A DNA stretch of 64,000 nucleotides from Pandoraea norimbergensis (GCF_001465545.3 NZ_CP013480.3:930001-994000); one strand, 5' to 3'; counted from the stretch's first letter, positions 8,476 to 17,224 are shown. Notes: generated by a model not told the origin, from the sequence alone. Made by a program: numbers and translations.

Positions 8476-10308
8476 TCAGACGTAGTCCTTGTACTTGTCG
8501 AGCGTGCGCACCGGCTTCGAGAGGGCATCGCGACGGAACGGATCGCCCAGCTCACGGGTACACATGATTTCGATGATGGTCGTCTTGCCGTGATTCATCT
8601 GCATGTCGATGGCCTTCTTGAGCGCCGGGCCCACGTCTTCCAGACGATCGACCACGATGCCTTCGGCGCCCATCGCCTTGGCGATACCGGCAAAGCTCGG
8701 GCTGTCGAGTTCTCCCGCCACAAAGCGGCGGTTGTAGAAGTCGACCTGATTCTTCTTCTCCGCGCCCCACTGACGGTTGTGGAACACCACGGCCGTGACC
8801 GGAATGTTATGGCGCACGCACGTCAGCGTCTCCATCAAGCTCATGCCCCATGCGCCGTCACCGGCGTACGACACGGCCGGGCGATGCGGTGCGGCAACCT
8901 TCGCGCCGATAATCGTCGGGAACGCGTAACCGCAGTTGCCCCAGCTCATGGCGGCGAAGAAGCTGCGCGGCTTGTTAAAGCGCAGGTAGCTGTTCGCGAC
9001 CGAGTTGATGTTGCCGATGTCGGTCGAGACCATCACGTCTTCCGGCATGGCCTTCTCGAGTTCGCGCAGCACCTGACGCGGATGCAGATAGTGGCCGCCG
9101 TTGAACGTGCGTTCCTTCGCCTGCTCTTCGATCATGTCGAGGCTGTACGGATCGCGCTCGTGGGTCCACTCGTCGAGTTCCTTCTCCCACGCGGCCTTTT
9201 CCGTCGCGATCTGATCGGCGCGCGAACCACGCGTCGCATCGCACGCGAGTGTGCGCTCGGCCAGACGCTGCGACAGGGCGATAGCGGCGGCCTTGGCATC
9301 GCCGCAGATCCCGACCGAGATCTTCTTCACGAGACCGAGCATCTTGTGATCGGCATCGATCTGGATGATCTTGGCGTTCTTCGGCCAGTAGTCGAGGCCG
9401 TGCTGCGGCAGCGTGCCGAACGGTCCGAGTCGCGAGCCGAGGGCGACGACGACGTCGGCCTGTGCGAGCAGCTTCATCGCGGCCTTCGAGCCTTGATAGC
9501 CGAGCGGGCCGCACCACAGCGGATGATTGGCCGGGAACGAATCGTTGTGCAGGTAGCTGTTGACGACCGGTGCGCCCAGACGCTCGGCGAGTGCCTTGCA
9601 TTCTTCGATGGCGTCGGCCATGACCACACCGCCGCCCGAGATGATCACCGGGAACTTGGCTTGTGCCAGCAATTCGGCCGCTTCGTTCAGACGCTCGTCG
9701 CCGCCTGCGCCACGATCGAGACGTTGCGGACGCGGAATCTCGGCCTTGATCTGGCCATAGAAATAGTCACGCGGGATGTTGAGTTGCGTCGGGCCCATTT
9801 CAGCCATGGCGCGGTCGAAGCAGCGGCCCGTGAATTCGGCCATGCGGGCCGGATGCGTCACGTGGCCCTGATACTTCGTGAACTCCTGGAACATCGGCAG
9901 TTGCTTCGCTTCCTGAAAGCCGCCGAGACCGATACCCATCGTGCCGGCTTCCGGCGTGACGATCACGACCGGGCTGTGCGCCCAGTAAGCGGCGGCAATT
10001 GCCGTCACGCAGTTGCTGATGCCGGGGCCATTCTGGCCGATCACGACACCATGACGGCCCGACACGCGAGCGTAGCCGTCGGCCATGTGGCCAGCGCCTT
10101 GTTCGTGCACGACCGGAATCAGACGAATGCCTGCGGGCGCGAAGATATCCATCGCATCCATGAAGGCCGAGCCCATGATGCCGAACATCTCGCTCACGCC
10201 GTTGGCGACCATCGTTTCGACAAACGCCTCAGACGGCGTCATGGTCTGCGGGCCCGCGTCGGTGGCCGTGAGTTGCTGGGTGGCCGTAGCCGGGTCTTTG
10301 GCGTTCAT
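8476..10308 (-). CDS. xsc: sulfoacetaldehyde acetyltransferase
   Basis: A 610-aa thiamine-diphosphate enzyme that cleaves sulfoacetaldehyde with phosphate to acetyl phosphate and sulfite. The N-terminal Pyr domain has the catalytic glutamate in VVHEQGAGHMADGYAR. The central domain carries ISGGGVVMADA, and the C-terminal PP domain has the ThDP motif beginning SYAGDGAWGMSLMET and ending VFHN. Strong likeness to Xsc includes GMGLGG-like GIGLGGFQEAKQLPMFQ and the tail RDALSKPVRTLDKYKDYV. ATG 10308 follows CTGGAG. It is downstream of tauXY on the same strand but separated from them by a terminator, so it has its own promoter with two operator-like elements (10331-10347, 10411-10429). Confidence 0.96.
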   Translation of the reverse strand: MNAKDPATATQQLTATDAGPQTMTPSEAFVETMVANGVSEMFGIMGSAFMDAMDIFAPAGIRLIPVVHEQGAGHMADGYARVSGRHGVVIGQNGPGISNCVTAIAAAYWAHSPVVIVTPEAGTMGIGLGGFQEAKQLPMFQEFTKYQGHVTHPARMAEFTGRCFDRAMAEMGPTQLNIPRDYFYGQIKAEIPRPQRLDRGAGGDERLNEAAELLAQAKFPVIISGGGVVMADAIEECKALAERLGAPVVNSYLHNDSFPANHPLWCGPLGYQGSKAAMKLLAQADVVVALGSRLGPFGTLPQHGLDYWPKNAKIIQIDADHKMLGLVKKISVGICGDAKAAAIALSQRLAERTLACDATRGSRADQIATEKAAWEKELDEWTHERDPYSLDMIEEQAKERTFNGGHYLHPRQVLRELEKAMPEDVMVSTDIGNINSVANSYLRFNKPRSFFAAMSWGNCGYAFPTIIGAKVAAPHRPAVSYAGDGAWGMSLMETLTCVRHNIPVTAVVFHNRQWGAEKKNQVDFYNRRFVAGELDSPSFAGIAKAMGAEGIVVDRLEDVGPALKKAIDMQMNHGKTTIIEIMCTRELGDPFRRDALSKPVRTLDKYKDYV

Positions 10309-10330
10309 GGTGTCTCCAGTGAAAAATAAA

Positions 10331-10347
10331 CGGAACAAATAATTCCG
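10331..10347. promoter_or_regulatory. palindromic operator upstream of xsc
   Basis: CGGAACAAATAATTCCG has 5-bp inverted arms and lies 22 bp upstream of the xsc start. Its GGAACAA half matches the iclR2-cobS site at 3713. An IclR operator overlapping the xsc promoter or leader is inferred. Confidence 0.5.
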
Positions 10348-10410
10348 ATTTCATTGCGTAAGTGGAAATCTAGGCGATTCATTCGCCCTGGTCAATCTGT
10401 ATTTTTATTT

Positions 10411-10429
10411 ATTGGTATGTTTTGTATTG
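10411..10429. promoter_or_regulatory. motif shared with the iclR1 promoter
   Basis: ATTGGTATGTTTTGTATTG, about 105 bp upstream of xsc, matches ATTGGTATATTTTGTTTC at 1815. Relative to their genes the two copies are in opposite orientation. Confidence 0.5.
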
Positions 10430-10486
10430 AAAAATGTAACGTTCGGTTTGGCACAAAGACGGCGAGTGGGACGAGACGCCGTCGGC

Positions 10487-10517
10487 AAAAAGAAAAAATG
10501 CCCCGGCAGGCGGGGCA
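10487..10517 (-). terminator. rho-independent terminator after tauX
   Basis: Minus strand TGCCCCG, loop CCTGC, CGGGGCA, then TTTTTTCTTTTT. It ends the tauY-tauX transcript 125 bp after the tauX stop. Confidence 0.85.
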
Positions 10518-10641
10518 AAGAACCCGGCGTCTAATCCTTCAGCCACCCGCATGCAACAGGTGGCCGGCAGAGTGAACTGCCGCGCGCGAAGGGGGGGCAA
10601 CGCCGGGTGGCTGACAGGTGTCATGGTCTTGCCGACATCAC

Positions 10642-11031
10642 TCAGAACGCCGGGCGATCCTTGCGGAAGGCGTTCTTCACTTCGATCTTGCCGTCGCGCA
10701 GGGTGAACACGTCGACCATGCGCGCTTCCACACGGGTGCCGTCGGCCTTGGTGCCGCGAAAGGTCGATTCGGATACGCCGCGATTGCCGTTCACGAAGTG
10801 GTCGCCTTCGGTCCACGAGGCGTCCGGGAAGTTTTCCCACGCCGATTGGAAGGCGGCGCGCACCGCCTCGCGGCCCTCGAAGGTGCGGCCCATCATGTCG
10901 GGGCCCGCCACGGCGTGAAACACACACGTGTCGGTCATGCAGGCCATGAGGGCGTCGATGTCGTGCCGGTTCCAGGCGTCGTTGAACGAGGCCAGCAACT
11001 GGAGGTCGGCGGAGGCGTTAGATGTCGTCAT
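10642..11031 (-). CDS. tauX: taurine dehydrogenase small subunit (SnoaL/NTF2-like)
   Basis: A 129-aa single-domain NTF2/SnoaL-like protein: LASFNDAWNRHDIDALMACMTDTCVFH, then GPDMMGRTFEGREAVRAAF and a C-terminal VFTLRDGKIEVKNAFRKD. TauX of the TauXY taurine dehydrogenase is a small protein encoded beside the FAD subunit; this gene follows tauY by 76 bp on the same strand and is followed by a terminator. TauXY converts taurine to sulfoacetaldehyde and ammonia with electrons passed to the respiratory chain. The TauX name rests on context; the fold is clear. Confidence 0.78.
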   Translation of the reverse strand: MTTSNASADLQLLASFNDAWNRHDIDALMACMTDTCVFHAVAGPDMMGRTFEGREAVRAAFQSAWENFPDASWTEGDHFVNGNRGVSESTFRGTKADGTRVEARMVDVFTLRDGKIEVKNAFRKDRPAF

Positions 11032-11107
11032 TGATCAGTCCAAAAACAAGTGATTCAGATGAATCGGGTGAATCAGGTGAGGCCAATAAGGCAGAACGCA
11101 CAGCGAG

Positions 11108-12541
11108 TCAACGCGCTTCGTCCTGCGCGTGGTATCGCTGATAAAGAAAGCGCTGGCCGATACGGCGGAACGGCGCGAAGCCTTGCCATTGCACGGTGCC
11201 GAACACGTTCGGGTATTGCAGCGCCGAGTCGTAGATCGGCAGGCTCCACGACGGATCGCGCTCACCGGCGATGCGCTGGGCGAGACGGCGTCCGGCGTGC
11301 GCCGAGAACGACACCCCGTTGCCGCCATAGCCCACCGCATAGAACAGGCTCTGGCGCGGGTCGGGTTGGGTGACGCGCGGCATCATGTCGTGGCTGACAT
11401 CGACCCAGCCCCACCACGAGTAGTCCACGCGAATACCGCGCAACGCCGGGAATTTGCGATGCAGCCCCTCGACGAGCACGGCCATGTGTTTCGGATTTTG
11501 CGCATCGGCGCCGGTGATCGAACTGCGGCTGCCGATCTGCAAACGGTTGTCGGGCAGCAGCCGGTAGTAATAGCGAAGCGTGCGCGTATCGGTAATGACT
11601 TCGTGCGTGCGGAAGTTGGTGGCCGCGAGTTCTTCCGGCGTAAGCACGCGCGTGACGAGCGAGTTCGACAGAATCGGCATGATCTTCGCGCGCAACGCCT
11701 TGGTCACGTCGTTGCGGGTGTAGCCGCCCGTGGCGAACGCCACTGCCTTGGCGCGTACGACCCCGCGCGGCGTGCGCACGTGATGCACGCCGTTGATGGT
11801 TTCGACGCTGAGCACCGGCGTTGACGGATGGACTCGGGCGCCGAGCGCCCGCGCCATGCGCAGATAGCCGAACGCGAGCTTGAGCGGATGCACGCCGATG
11901 CCGTCCGGCTCGTGCAGCGCGCCGCAGTTCTCCTGATCGTCGACATACTGTTCGCGCACGTCGTCGCGCGAGAGGATGCGCGTGTCGTAACCGAACACGT
12001 CGCGCATGACCTTCGCTTCGTTGCGCAGGAAGTCCATCTTGCGCTCGCGGTGCGCGATGTAGAGATGGCCGCCCGGTTGCGGATCGCACGCGGGCACTTC
12101 GGCGACCAGCGATTTGAAGGTGTCGAAGCCTTCGCGAATTTCGGCGTCGAGCTTCAGTGCGGTTTCTTTGCCCCAGCGCTCGATCCACTGCGAACGATAG
12201 AGACGTCCGCTGGCGTTCTGGCCTTGTCCGCCGTTGCGGCTAGTGCAGCCCCAGCAGGTACGGTTGGCTTCGAGCACGGTCGCGCGGATGCCGTGTTCGC
12301 GAGCGAGGAATAGCGCCGTGGCAAGGCCGGTAAAGCCAGCGCCAACGATGACCACATCGACGTCGGCATCGCCGGGCAGCGGGCCATCGTCTTCGGGCGG
12401 ATCGCCAGCGGTGGCGACCCAGTAGGTCGGTGCGTAATCCATGCCGAGTCCCGGGTTCGCCGAGACTAGCGGATCGTAAAGCGGATCGTACGGCGCAGCT
12501 TCGGAGCGACGATCCAGCGCGAAGGAATCAATCGTACCCAC
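11108..12541 (-). CDS. tauY: taurine dehydrogenase large subunit, FAD-dependent (DAO family)
   Basis: About 477 aa. The FAD motif VVIVGAGFTGLATALFLARE begins near residue 60, with DAO-family features NGGQGQNASGR, VAFATGGYTRND and the C-terminal YAVGYGGNGVSFSAHAGRRLA. The start is placed at GTG 12541, because AGGAG lies 6 bp before it; ATG 12568 has no ribosome binding site. Together with tauX, tauABC, tauR and xsc in one island, the product is best read as TauY. Other DAO-family amine oxidases would look similar, so the substrate is inferred from context. Confidence 0.82.
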   Translation of the reverse strand: MGTIDSFALDRRSEAAPYDPLYDPLVSANPGLGMDYAPTYWVATAGDPPEDDGPLPGDADVDVVIVGAGFTGLATALFLAREHGIRATVLEANRTCWGCTSRNGGQGQNASGRLYRSQWIERWGKETALKLDAEIREGFDTFKSLVAEVPACDPQPGGHLYIAHRERKMDFLRNEAKVMRDVFGYDTRILSRDDVREQYVDDQENCGALHEPDGIGVHPLKLAFGYLRMARALGARVHPSTPVLSVETINGVHHVRTPRGVVRAKAVAFATGGYTRNDVTKALRAKIMPILSNSLVTRVLTPEELAATNFRTHEVITDTRTLRYYYRLLPDNRLQIGSRSSITGADAQNPKHMAVLVEGLHRKFPALRGIRVDYSWWGWVDVSHDMMPRVTQPDPRQSLFYAVGYGGNGVSFSAHAGRRLAQRIAGERDPSWSLPIYDSALQYPNVFGTVQWQGFAPFRRIGQRFLYQRYHAQDEAR

Positions 12542-12615
12542 GGTAGGCTCCTGAGGAAATGAGCCCATACTGCCAAGAACAATTTCCGCGCATTAGTACC
12601 ACCGGCGCTTTGTGA

Positions 12616-12692
12616 TGGTGCCAGCGAAAAGCACCGTCGGCACAACCGCGACGCGTCGTCAGTGGTCCACCAAAATCACGTGACTGGCACCA
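12616..12692. repeat. 9-bp inverted repeat in the tauY/DUF3311 divergent promoter
   Basis: TGGTGCCAG (12616-12624) and CTGGCACCA (12684-12692) are perfect inverted copies 59 bp apart between tauY and the symporter operon. Nearby GGCCAG copies occur at about 12747 and 12764. They are candidate operator half-sites; the GCCAG core is shared with the tauA-tauR site. Confidence 0.35.
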
Positions 12693-12815
12693 CACGTTCC
12701 TGCGATGTGGCTCTAAACGTCGTGATTTTTGGCTGTAGATACTGGGCCAGACAAATAGGTGGCCAGCCGTGCTGGTACACCTGCCGAACAACGTGTCGCG
12801 TGCCGGAGACAGGAC

Positions 12816-13016
12816 ATGCTCAGATTGCTCATTGGACTTGGTTTGCCGTACCTCGGCGTCGTCGGGCTCTTACCGTGGGCGGCCTCCGTCGACCGCTATG
12901 TGCTCGGCGTGCCGTTCATCTACGGCTGGATCTTCTTGTGGTTCGTACTGACCTCGGGCTGTCTCTATCTGTGCTGGATGCTGTTCGACCGCCATCAGGT
13001 TGAAGAACCCGCTTAA
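12816..13016 (+). CDS. small DUF3311-type membrane protein
   Basis: A 66-aa protein with two membrane segments (LLIGLGLPYLGVVGLLPW and IYGWIFLWFVLTSGCLYLCW) and a charged tail HQVEEPA. ATG 12816 follows GGAGAC at a suitable distance; an in-frame upstream start at 12759 lacks a site. DUF3311 proteins are commonly encoded directly before SSS-family symporters, as here (99 bp), and probably form a small accessory subunit. Confidence 0.85.
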   Translation: MLRLLIGLGLPYLGVVGLLPWAASVDRYVLGVPFIYGWIFLWFVLTSGCLYLCWMLFDRHQVEEPA

Positions 13017-13115
13017 GCCCCGAGTTCTGCAAACGTCCACTTACGCCCACTTTCGTCTGCGCCCTCGCGCGCTAGCCGTTCCCCCTTCGTTACGCGCCTT
13101 TCGGAGATTACCTCG

Positions 13116-14534
13116 ATGGCCACCCTCATTTTTGCCGGCTTCATTCTGTTGTCGGTCTATCTCGCATTGCGAGCGCGCGGCGGCCGCGGGCCGCAGAGCA
13201 TGCACGACTTCTTCGTCGCATCGCGCCAGTTCGGCGCATGGCTCGTGTTCTTTCTCGCGGCCGGCGAGATCTACAGCATCGGCACGATGGTCGGGTTTCC
13301 GGGCGGCATCTACGCCAAAGGGCCGACGTACGGCGTCTGGTTCCTTGGCTACATCCTGCTGGCCTACCCGATCGGCTATTTTCTCGGGCCGAAAATCTGG
13401 GACGCCGGCAAGCGCTACAACGCGATCACGCTGCCCGATCTGTTCAAGGGGCACTTCAACAGCCGCTTTCTCGAATTGGTGGTGGCGGTGACCGCCATCG
13501 TGTTCCTGCTGCCTTGGGGCCAGTTGCAGTTCACCGGACTGGTCGCCGCACTCAAGAGCTTGGGCTGGAACTTCCAGCCGCTCTGGCTGATTTCGTTCTC
13601 GGCGCTGCTCGCGTTCATCTACATTGCGATTGCCGGGGTGCGTGCGTCGGCTTACATCGCCGTGCTCAAAGACATCCTGATGGTCGCGGCCATCGTGATC
13701 ACCGGCGTGGCCGTGGCGTGGGAAGCGGGCGTGACGCCTGTGTTTCAGGCCGCCAGTCAGCACGTGAGCAATGCGATGAGCACGCAGCAACTGACGTTCG
13801 CGATGACGACAATCGTGTTCCAGTCGCTCGGCATGTACGTGATGCCATTTGGCGTGCAGAACTTCTTTACGGCGAAGAGCGCCAGTACGATCCGCCGCAC
13901 GCAGGTCGCCATGCCGCTCTACATGCTGATGTATCCGTTTCTGGTGCTGGCGTCGTATTACGCCATCAGTCAGAACATTACGCTGAGCTCGCCCAACGAG
14001 GCGTTCTTCGCCGCCGTGACGCAACTGCTGCCGTCGTGGCTCGTGGGGTTGGTGGCTGCGGGCGCGGCACTCTCCGGGTTGCTGGTGCTGGCTGGCATCT
14101 GTCTCGCCTTGGGGCCGATCGTCACGCGCAACATCCTGTCCGGCATGCCCGAGCATCGGCAGAAGGCCAGTTCCAAGGTCGTGATCGTGCTGTATCTGCT
14201 GGGCTCCATCGTGCTGACGCTGCTCACGCCAAACCTGATGCTCACGCTTATCAACATGGCGTACTACGGCGTGACGCAGTTTCTGCCCGGTGTGATCGCC
14301 GTAGTGTTTCGTCTGCGGGTGCGGGCATCGGCGGTCGCGGCCGGTGTGCTGGCAGGACAAGGGCTGGCGCTCGTGCTTTACTTCAAGAACCCGGACCTCG
14401 GCGGCGTGAACCTCGGACTGATCTGCCTGATCGTCAACGTGGTGGTGATGGCCGTGTTGCACCTGATGCTCGGCGGCAGCCGTGAGCGTTCGATGGGCCC
14501 CGCCGTGGGCACGCTTTCCACCTACAAGAAGTAG
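13116..14534 (+). CDS. sodium:solute symporter (SSS family)
   Basis: A 472-aa polytopic protein with about 12-13 membrane segments and the SSS-typical start (FAGFILLSVYLALRARG, DFFVASRQFGAW, GGIYAKGPTYG). ATG 13116 follows GGAGAT. The amidohydrolase gene begins 2 bp after its stop, so transport and hydrolysis are probably linked. The solute is not readable; a carboxylate, or an N-acyl amino compound matching the amidohydrolase, is suggested by context. Confidence 0.92.
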   Translation: MATLIFAGFILLSVYLALRARGGRGPQSMHDFFVASRQFGAWLVFFLAAGEIYSIGTMVGFPGGIYAKGPTYGVWFLGYILLAYPIGYFLGPKIWDAGKRYNAITLPDLFKGHFNSRFLELVVAVTAIVFLLPWGQLQFTGLVAALKSLGWNFQPLWLISFSALLAFIYIAIAGVRASAYIAVLKDILMVAAIVITGVAVAWEAGVTPVFQAASQHVSNAMSTQQLTFAMTTIVFQSLGMYVMPFGVQNFFTAKSASTIRRTQVAMPLYMLMYPFLVLASYYAISQNITLSSPNEAFFAAVTQLLPSWLVGLVAAGAALSGLLVLAGICLALGPIVTRNILSGMPEHRQKASSKVVIVLYLLGSIVLTLLTPNLMLTLINMAYYGVTQFLPGVIAVVFRLRVRASAVAAGVLAGQGLALVLYFKNPDLGGVNLGLICLIVNVVVMAVLHLMLGGSRERSMGPAVGTLSTYKK

Positions 14535-14536
14535 AA

Positions 14537-16204
14537 ATGACAGACAGAGACAACAAGGCGGTATCACGGAGCGACGTGCGTGTTTTTGCCGCGCGCAAGA
14601 TTCTGACGATGAACCCGGCGCAACCGGTCGCGACGCACGTGGCCGTGTGCGACGGCAAGATTCTCGCGGTCGGCGGTTTGGACGACATGCGCCGCTGGAC
14701 CGACGCCGCCCCCGACGAGACGTTGCGCGACAAGGTGCTGATGCCCGGTCTGGTCGAGGGGCATTGCCACCTGATGGAAGGCGCGATGTGGGACGCCGTC
14801 TATGTGGGCTATTACGACCGGCGCGGTCCAGACGGCTACTTGTGGGAGGGGTTGAAGACGCCCGCCGCCGTCATCGACAGGTTGCGTGAAGCTGAGCGCA
14901 AGCTGACCGACAATCACAAGCCGTTGCTCGCTTGGGGCTACGATCCGATCTTCTTCGAAGACACGCCGCTCGTGGCGCGCGATCTCGATACGATTTCGAT
15001 CACGCGTCCCATCGCGATTCTGCACGCCAGCGTGCATCTGATGAATGTGAACACGCCGATGCTTGAGCTTGCGGGCATCGACGGCGACACCGATGTCGAA
15101 GGTGTCGTGATGGGCGCCGATGGCGAGCCGACGGGCGAGTTGCAGGAATTCGCCGCGATGTTCCCTGTGTACCGCGTGATCGGCGAAGGCTTGTCGATTG
15201 CTGCCAGCGAGAGCCCGCGCGCTATCTGGAATTTCGGACGCGTGGCGCAGCTTGCCGGGGTGACGACGGCGACCGACCTCGTCAACGACCTGACCGAGAC
15301 CGGTAACGCCAATCTGCACGAGATCACGGCCGACCCCGCTTATCCGATTCGCATCGTGCCCGCCTTCGCGCCGCAACGTTGCCCGGAAGGCGGACCGGAA
15401 CGTGTCCTGAATGCGCGCGAAGGCAACACCGACAAACTGCATTACGGACCGGTGAAGTTCATCGTCGATGGCTCGATTCAGGGCTTTACGGCGCGCGTGC
15501 GCTGGCCGGGGTATTTCAACGGCAAGCCGAACGGCCTCTGGTTGATTCCGCCGTCGCAACTGGTCGACACGTTCATGCCGTTCCATGCGGCAGGTCTGCA
15601 ACTGCATATCCATACGAACGGCGACGAAGCGACCGACGTGGTGCTCGACGCCATCGAAACGCTGCTGGCGCGCCACCCGCGTGTGGATCATCGTCACACA
15701 CTGCAACATTGCCAGATGGCCGATGTTGCGCAGCTCACCCGCGCACAACGGCTGGGCATGTGCGTGAACTTCTTCGCCAATCACGTGTACTACTGGGGCG
15801 ACGCGCACTACCAGCAGACGATGGGGCCAGATCGCGCAAACCGCATGGACGCCGCTGAGATCGCGCGACAACTCGGTCTGCCGTTTGCGCTGCATTCGGA
15901 CGCACCGATCACGCAACTCAATCCGCTGTTCACCGCGTGGTGTGCGACCAAGCGCGAGACGTCCTCGGGCCGCATTCTCGGTGAATCGCTTCGCTTGCCC
16001 GTGGCCGACGCGTTGCGTGCCGTGACGTTGGGCGCCGCGTTCTCGCTCGGTATGGACCATCTGATCGGCAGCATCGAAGTCGGCAAGTACGCGGACTTCG
16101 CGGTGCTCGATGCCGATCCGTACGAGGTGCCGATCGACGACCTGCGGCAAATGCCGGTCTGGGGCACGGTGCTGGGCGGCGAGGTGTTCCGCTCCCCGGC
16201 GTGA
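14537..16204 (+). CDS. amidohydrolase family 3 (YtcJ/NfdA-like)
   Basis: A 555-aa metal-dependent amidohydrolase. The N-terminal metal site is GHCHLMEG (H-x-H, near residue 76); the other histidines fit LHIHTNGDEATD, HRHTLQHCQM and LHSDAPITQLNPL, the last supplying the conserved aspartate. This group includes N-substituted formamide deformylase. It starts 2 bp after the symporter stop and overlaps the GTPase gene. Its 3' end forms one arm of an 18-bp perfect inverted repeat. Given the surrounding taurine genes, an N-acyl taurine or related amide is a possible substrate, which is speculative. Confidence 0.9.
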   Translation: MTDRDNKAVSRSDVRVFAARKILTMNPAQPVATHVAVCDGKILAVGGLDDMRRWTDAAPDETLRDKVLMPGLVEGHCHLMEGAMWDAVYVGYYDRRGPDGYLWEGLKTPAAVIDRLREAERKLTDNHKPLLAWGYDPIFFEDTPLVARDLDTISITRPIAILHASVHLMNVNTPMLELAGIDGDTDVEGVVMGADGEPTGELQEFAAMFPVYRVIGEGLSIAASESPRAIWNFGRVAQLAGVTTATDLVNDLTETGNANLHEITADPAYPIRIVPAFAPQRCPEGGPERVLNAREGNTDKLHYGPVKFIVDGSIQGFTARVRWPGYFNGKPNGLWLIPPSQLVDTFMPFHAAGLQLHIHTNGDEATDVVLDAIETLLARHPRVDHRHTLQHCQMADVAQLTRAQRLGMCVNFFANHVYYWGDAHYQQTMGPDRANRMDAAEIARQLGLPFALHSDAPITQLNPLFTAWCATKRETSSGRILGESLRLPVADALRAVTLGAAFSLGMDHLIGSIEVGKYADFAVLDADPYEVPIDDLRQMPVWGTVLGGEVFRSPA

Positions 16205-16237
16205 TGGATACCGTCATGACGCCGGGGAGCGGAACAC
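16184..16237 (+). promoter_or_regulatory. perfect 18-bp inverted repeat across the amidohydrolase-GTPase junction
   Basis: GTGTTCCGCTCCCCGGCG (16184-16201) and CGCCGGGGAGCGGAACAC (16220-16237) are perfect inverted copies with an 18-nt loop (16202-16219). The loop holds the upstream stop codon and both candidate ATGs (16204, 16216) of the next gene. In mRNA this is a very stable hairpin with no T tract, so translational control or mRNA processing is likelier than termination. Confidence 0.85.
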
Positions 16238-17169
16238 TTCGCCCGCCGATTCCGATGATCGTACTCGGCGGTTATCTTGGCGCCGGCAAGACGACACTGA
16301 TCAACGCCCTGCTGCGCAATGCGGACGGCTTGCGTGTGACCGTGCTCGTCAACGACTTCGGTTCGATCAACGTCGATGCCGCGCTCATTCGCGAGCGTGG
16401 CGACGACGTGATCGGGCTGGAAAACGGCTGCGTGTGCTGCACCATCGGCGGCCGTCTGGTGGAAACGCTGTTGGCGCTCAGTGAACGTGCCGAGCGCCCC
16501 GACTTGCTGGTGATCGAAGCGAGTGGCGTCTCCGACCCGGTGCGCATTGCTCAGGTCGGCATGCTCGGCCGGGCATTCCGACTGCACGGCATTGTGGTTG
16601 CCGTGGATGTCGACGGCATCGATGACGTACTCGACGATCGTTACGTCGGCGATATTGCACGGCGGCAGATCGAAGCGGCCAGCACGCTGGTACTCACCAA
16701 GATCGACCTCGTGGGGGAAGACAAGCTGCGCGCCGCGCGCAACCGGCTGTCCTCGCTGGGCGCGACTCAGGTAGTCGTGACGGCAGAGAACGGTGTCGTG
16801 CCGACGGCGATCCTGTTTCCCGATGACGAAATCGCGTTGTCGGGCGACTTTCCGGCGCGCCCCCTGCGTGCGCCGTCGCGCGCATTGCCAGCAGGGCTGC
16901 GCAGTTTCAACGTGGAAACGTCTGAAGTGTTCGACCGCACTCGTCTGAAGGCGGCGTTGGCGATGTATCCGGGCCAGCTTTGGCGCGCCAAGGGCTTTGT
17001 CTCTCTGCAACCGGGCCAGATGAGCGAACTGCATGTCGTGGGGCGTCGCTCGATGCTCACCCGGCGCCCGGATCTTCCCTCGCAAACGTCGGTGATCGTG
17101 CTCATCGGCATCTTCTCCGACGACGAGCAGCGTCTGCTCTCTCAAGCACTGCATTCGGCCTGCCACTGA
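16204..17169 (+). CDS. CobW/COG0523-family GTPase, metal chaperone
   Basis: About 321 aa. The G1/Walker A is GGYLGAGKTTLINALL, the family CxCC motif is GCVCCTIGG, and LVIEASGVSDP and LTKID follow; a CobW C-terminal domain occupies about residues 225-320. COG0523 GTPases deliver metal ions, often zinc, to client enzymes; the metal-dependent amidohydrolase just upstream is the obvious client. GTG 16201, ATG 16204 and ATG 16216 are possible starts; none has a free ribosome binding site, so initiation probably depends on the preceding gene. The 18-bp hairpin spans the start. Confidence 0.88.
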   Translation: MDTVMTPGSGTLRPPIPMIVLGGYLGAGKTTLINALLRNADGLRVTVLVNDFGSINVDAALIRERGDDVIGLENGCVCCTIGGRLVETLLALSERAERPDLLVIEASGVSDPVRIAQVGMLGRAFRLHGIVVAVDVDGIDDVLDDRYVGDIARRQIEAASTLVLTKIDLVGEDKLRAARNRLSSLGATQVVVTAENGVVPTAILFPDDEIALSGDFPARPLRAPSRALPAGLRSFNVETSEVFDRTRLKAALAMYPGQLWRAKGFVSLQPGQMSELHVVGRRSMLTRRPDLPSQTSVIVLIGIFSDDEQRLLSQALHSACH

Positions 17170-17224
17170 CGCCGCCAACCCGTCTCGGCGTTCACACCTC
17201 ATTCGCCTGATCTTCCCTTCCAAA

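Larger units (their letters stand above)
10309..10641. other. 333-bp xsc promoter region plus tauX terminator
   Basis: The left part is AT-rich and holds the xsc promoter with two operator-like elements (10331-10347 and 10411-10429). The right part holds the tauX terminator hairpin (10487-10517) and its 3' untranslated region. No convincing gene is present. Confidence 0.6.

Noticed and set aside
8386..10329. Large plus-strand open frame opposite xsc
   Set aside because: The minus strand has complete Xsc motifs; the antisense frame has none and would run through the terminator hairpin.
12681..12700. Sigma-54 promoter (TGGCAC...) before the symporter operon
   Set aside because: The GC of the -12 element is not at the required 10-bp spacing from the GG of -24.
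13041..16150. Two long minus-strand frames opposite the symporter and amidohydrolase
   Set aside because: Both are antisense shadows: compositions rich in Arg, His and Gln with no domains, against clear families on the plus strand.
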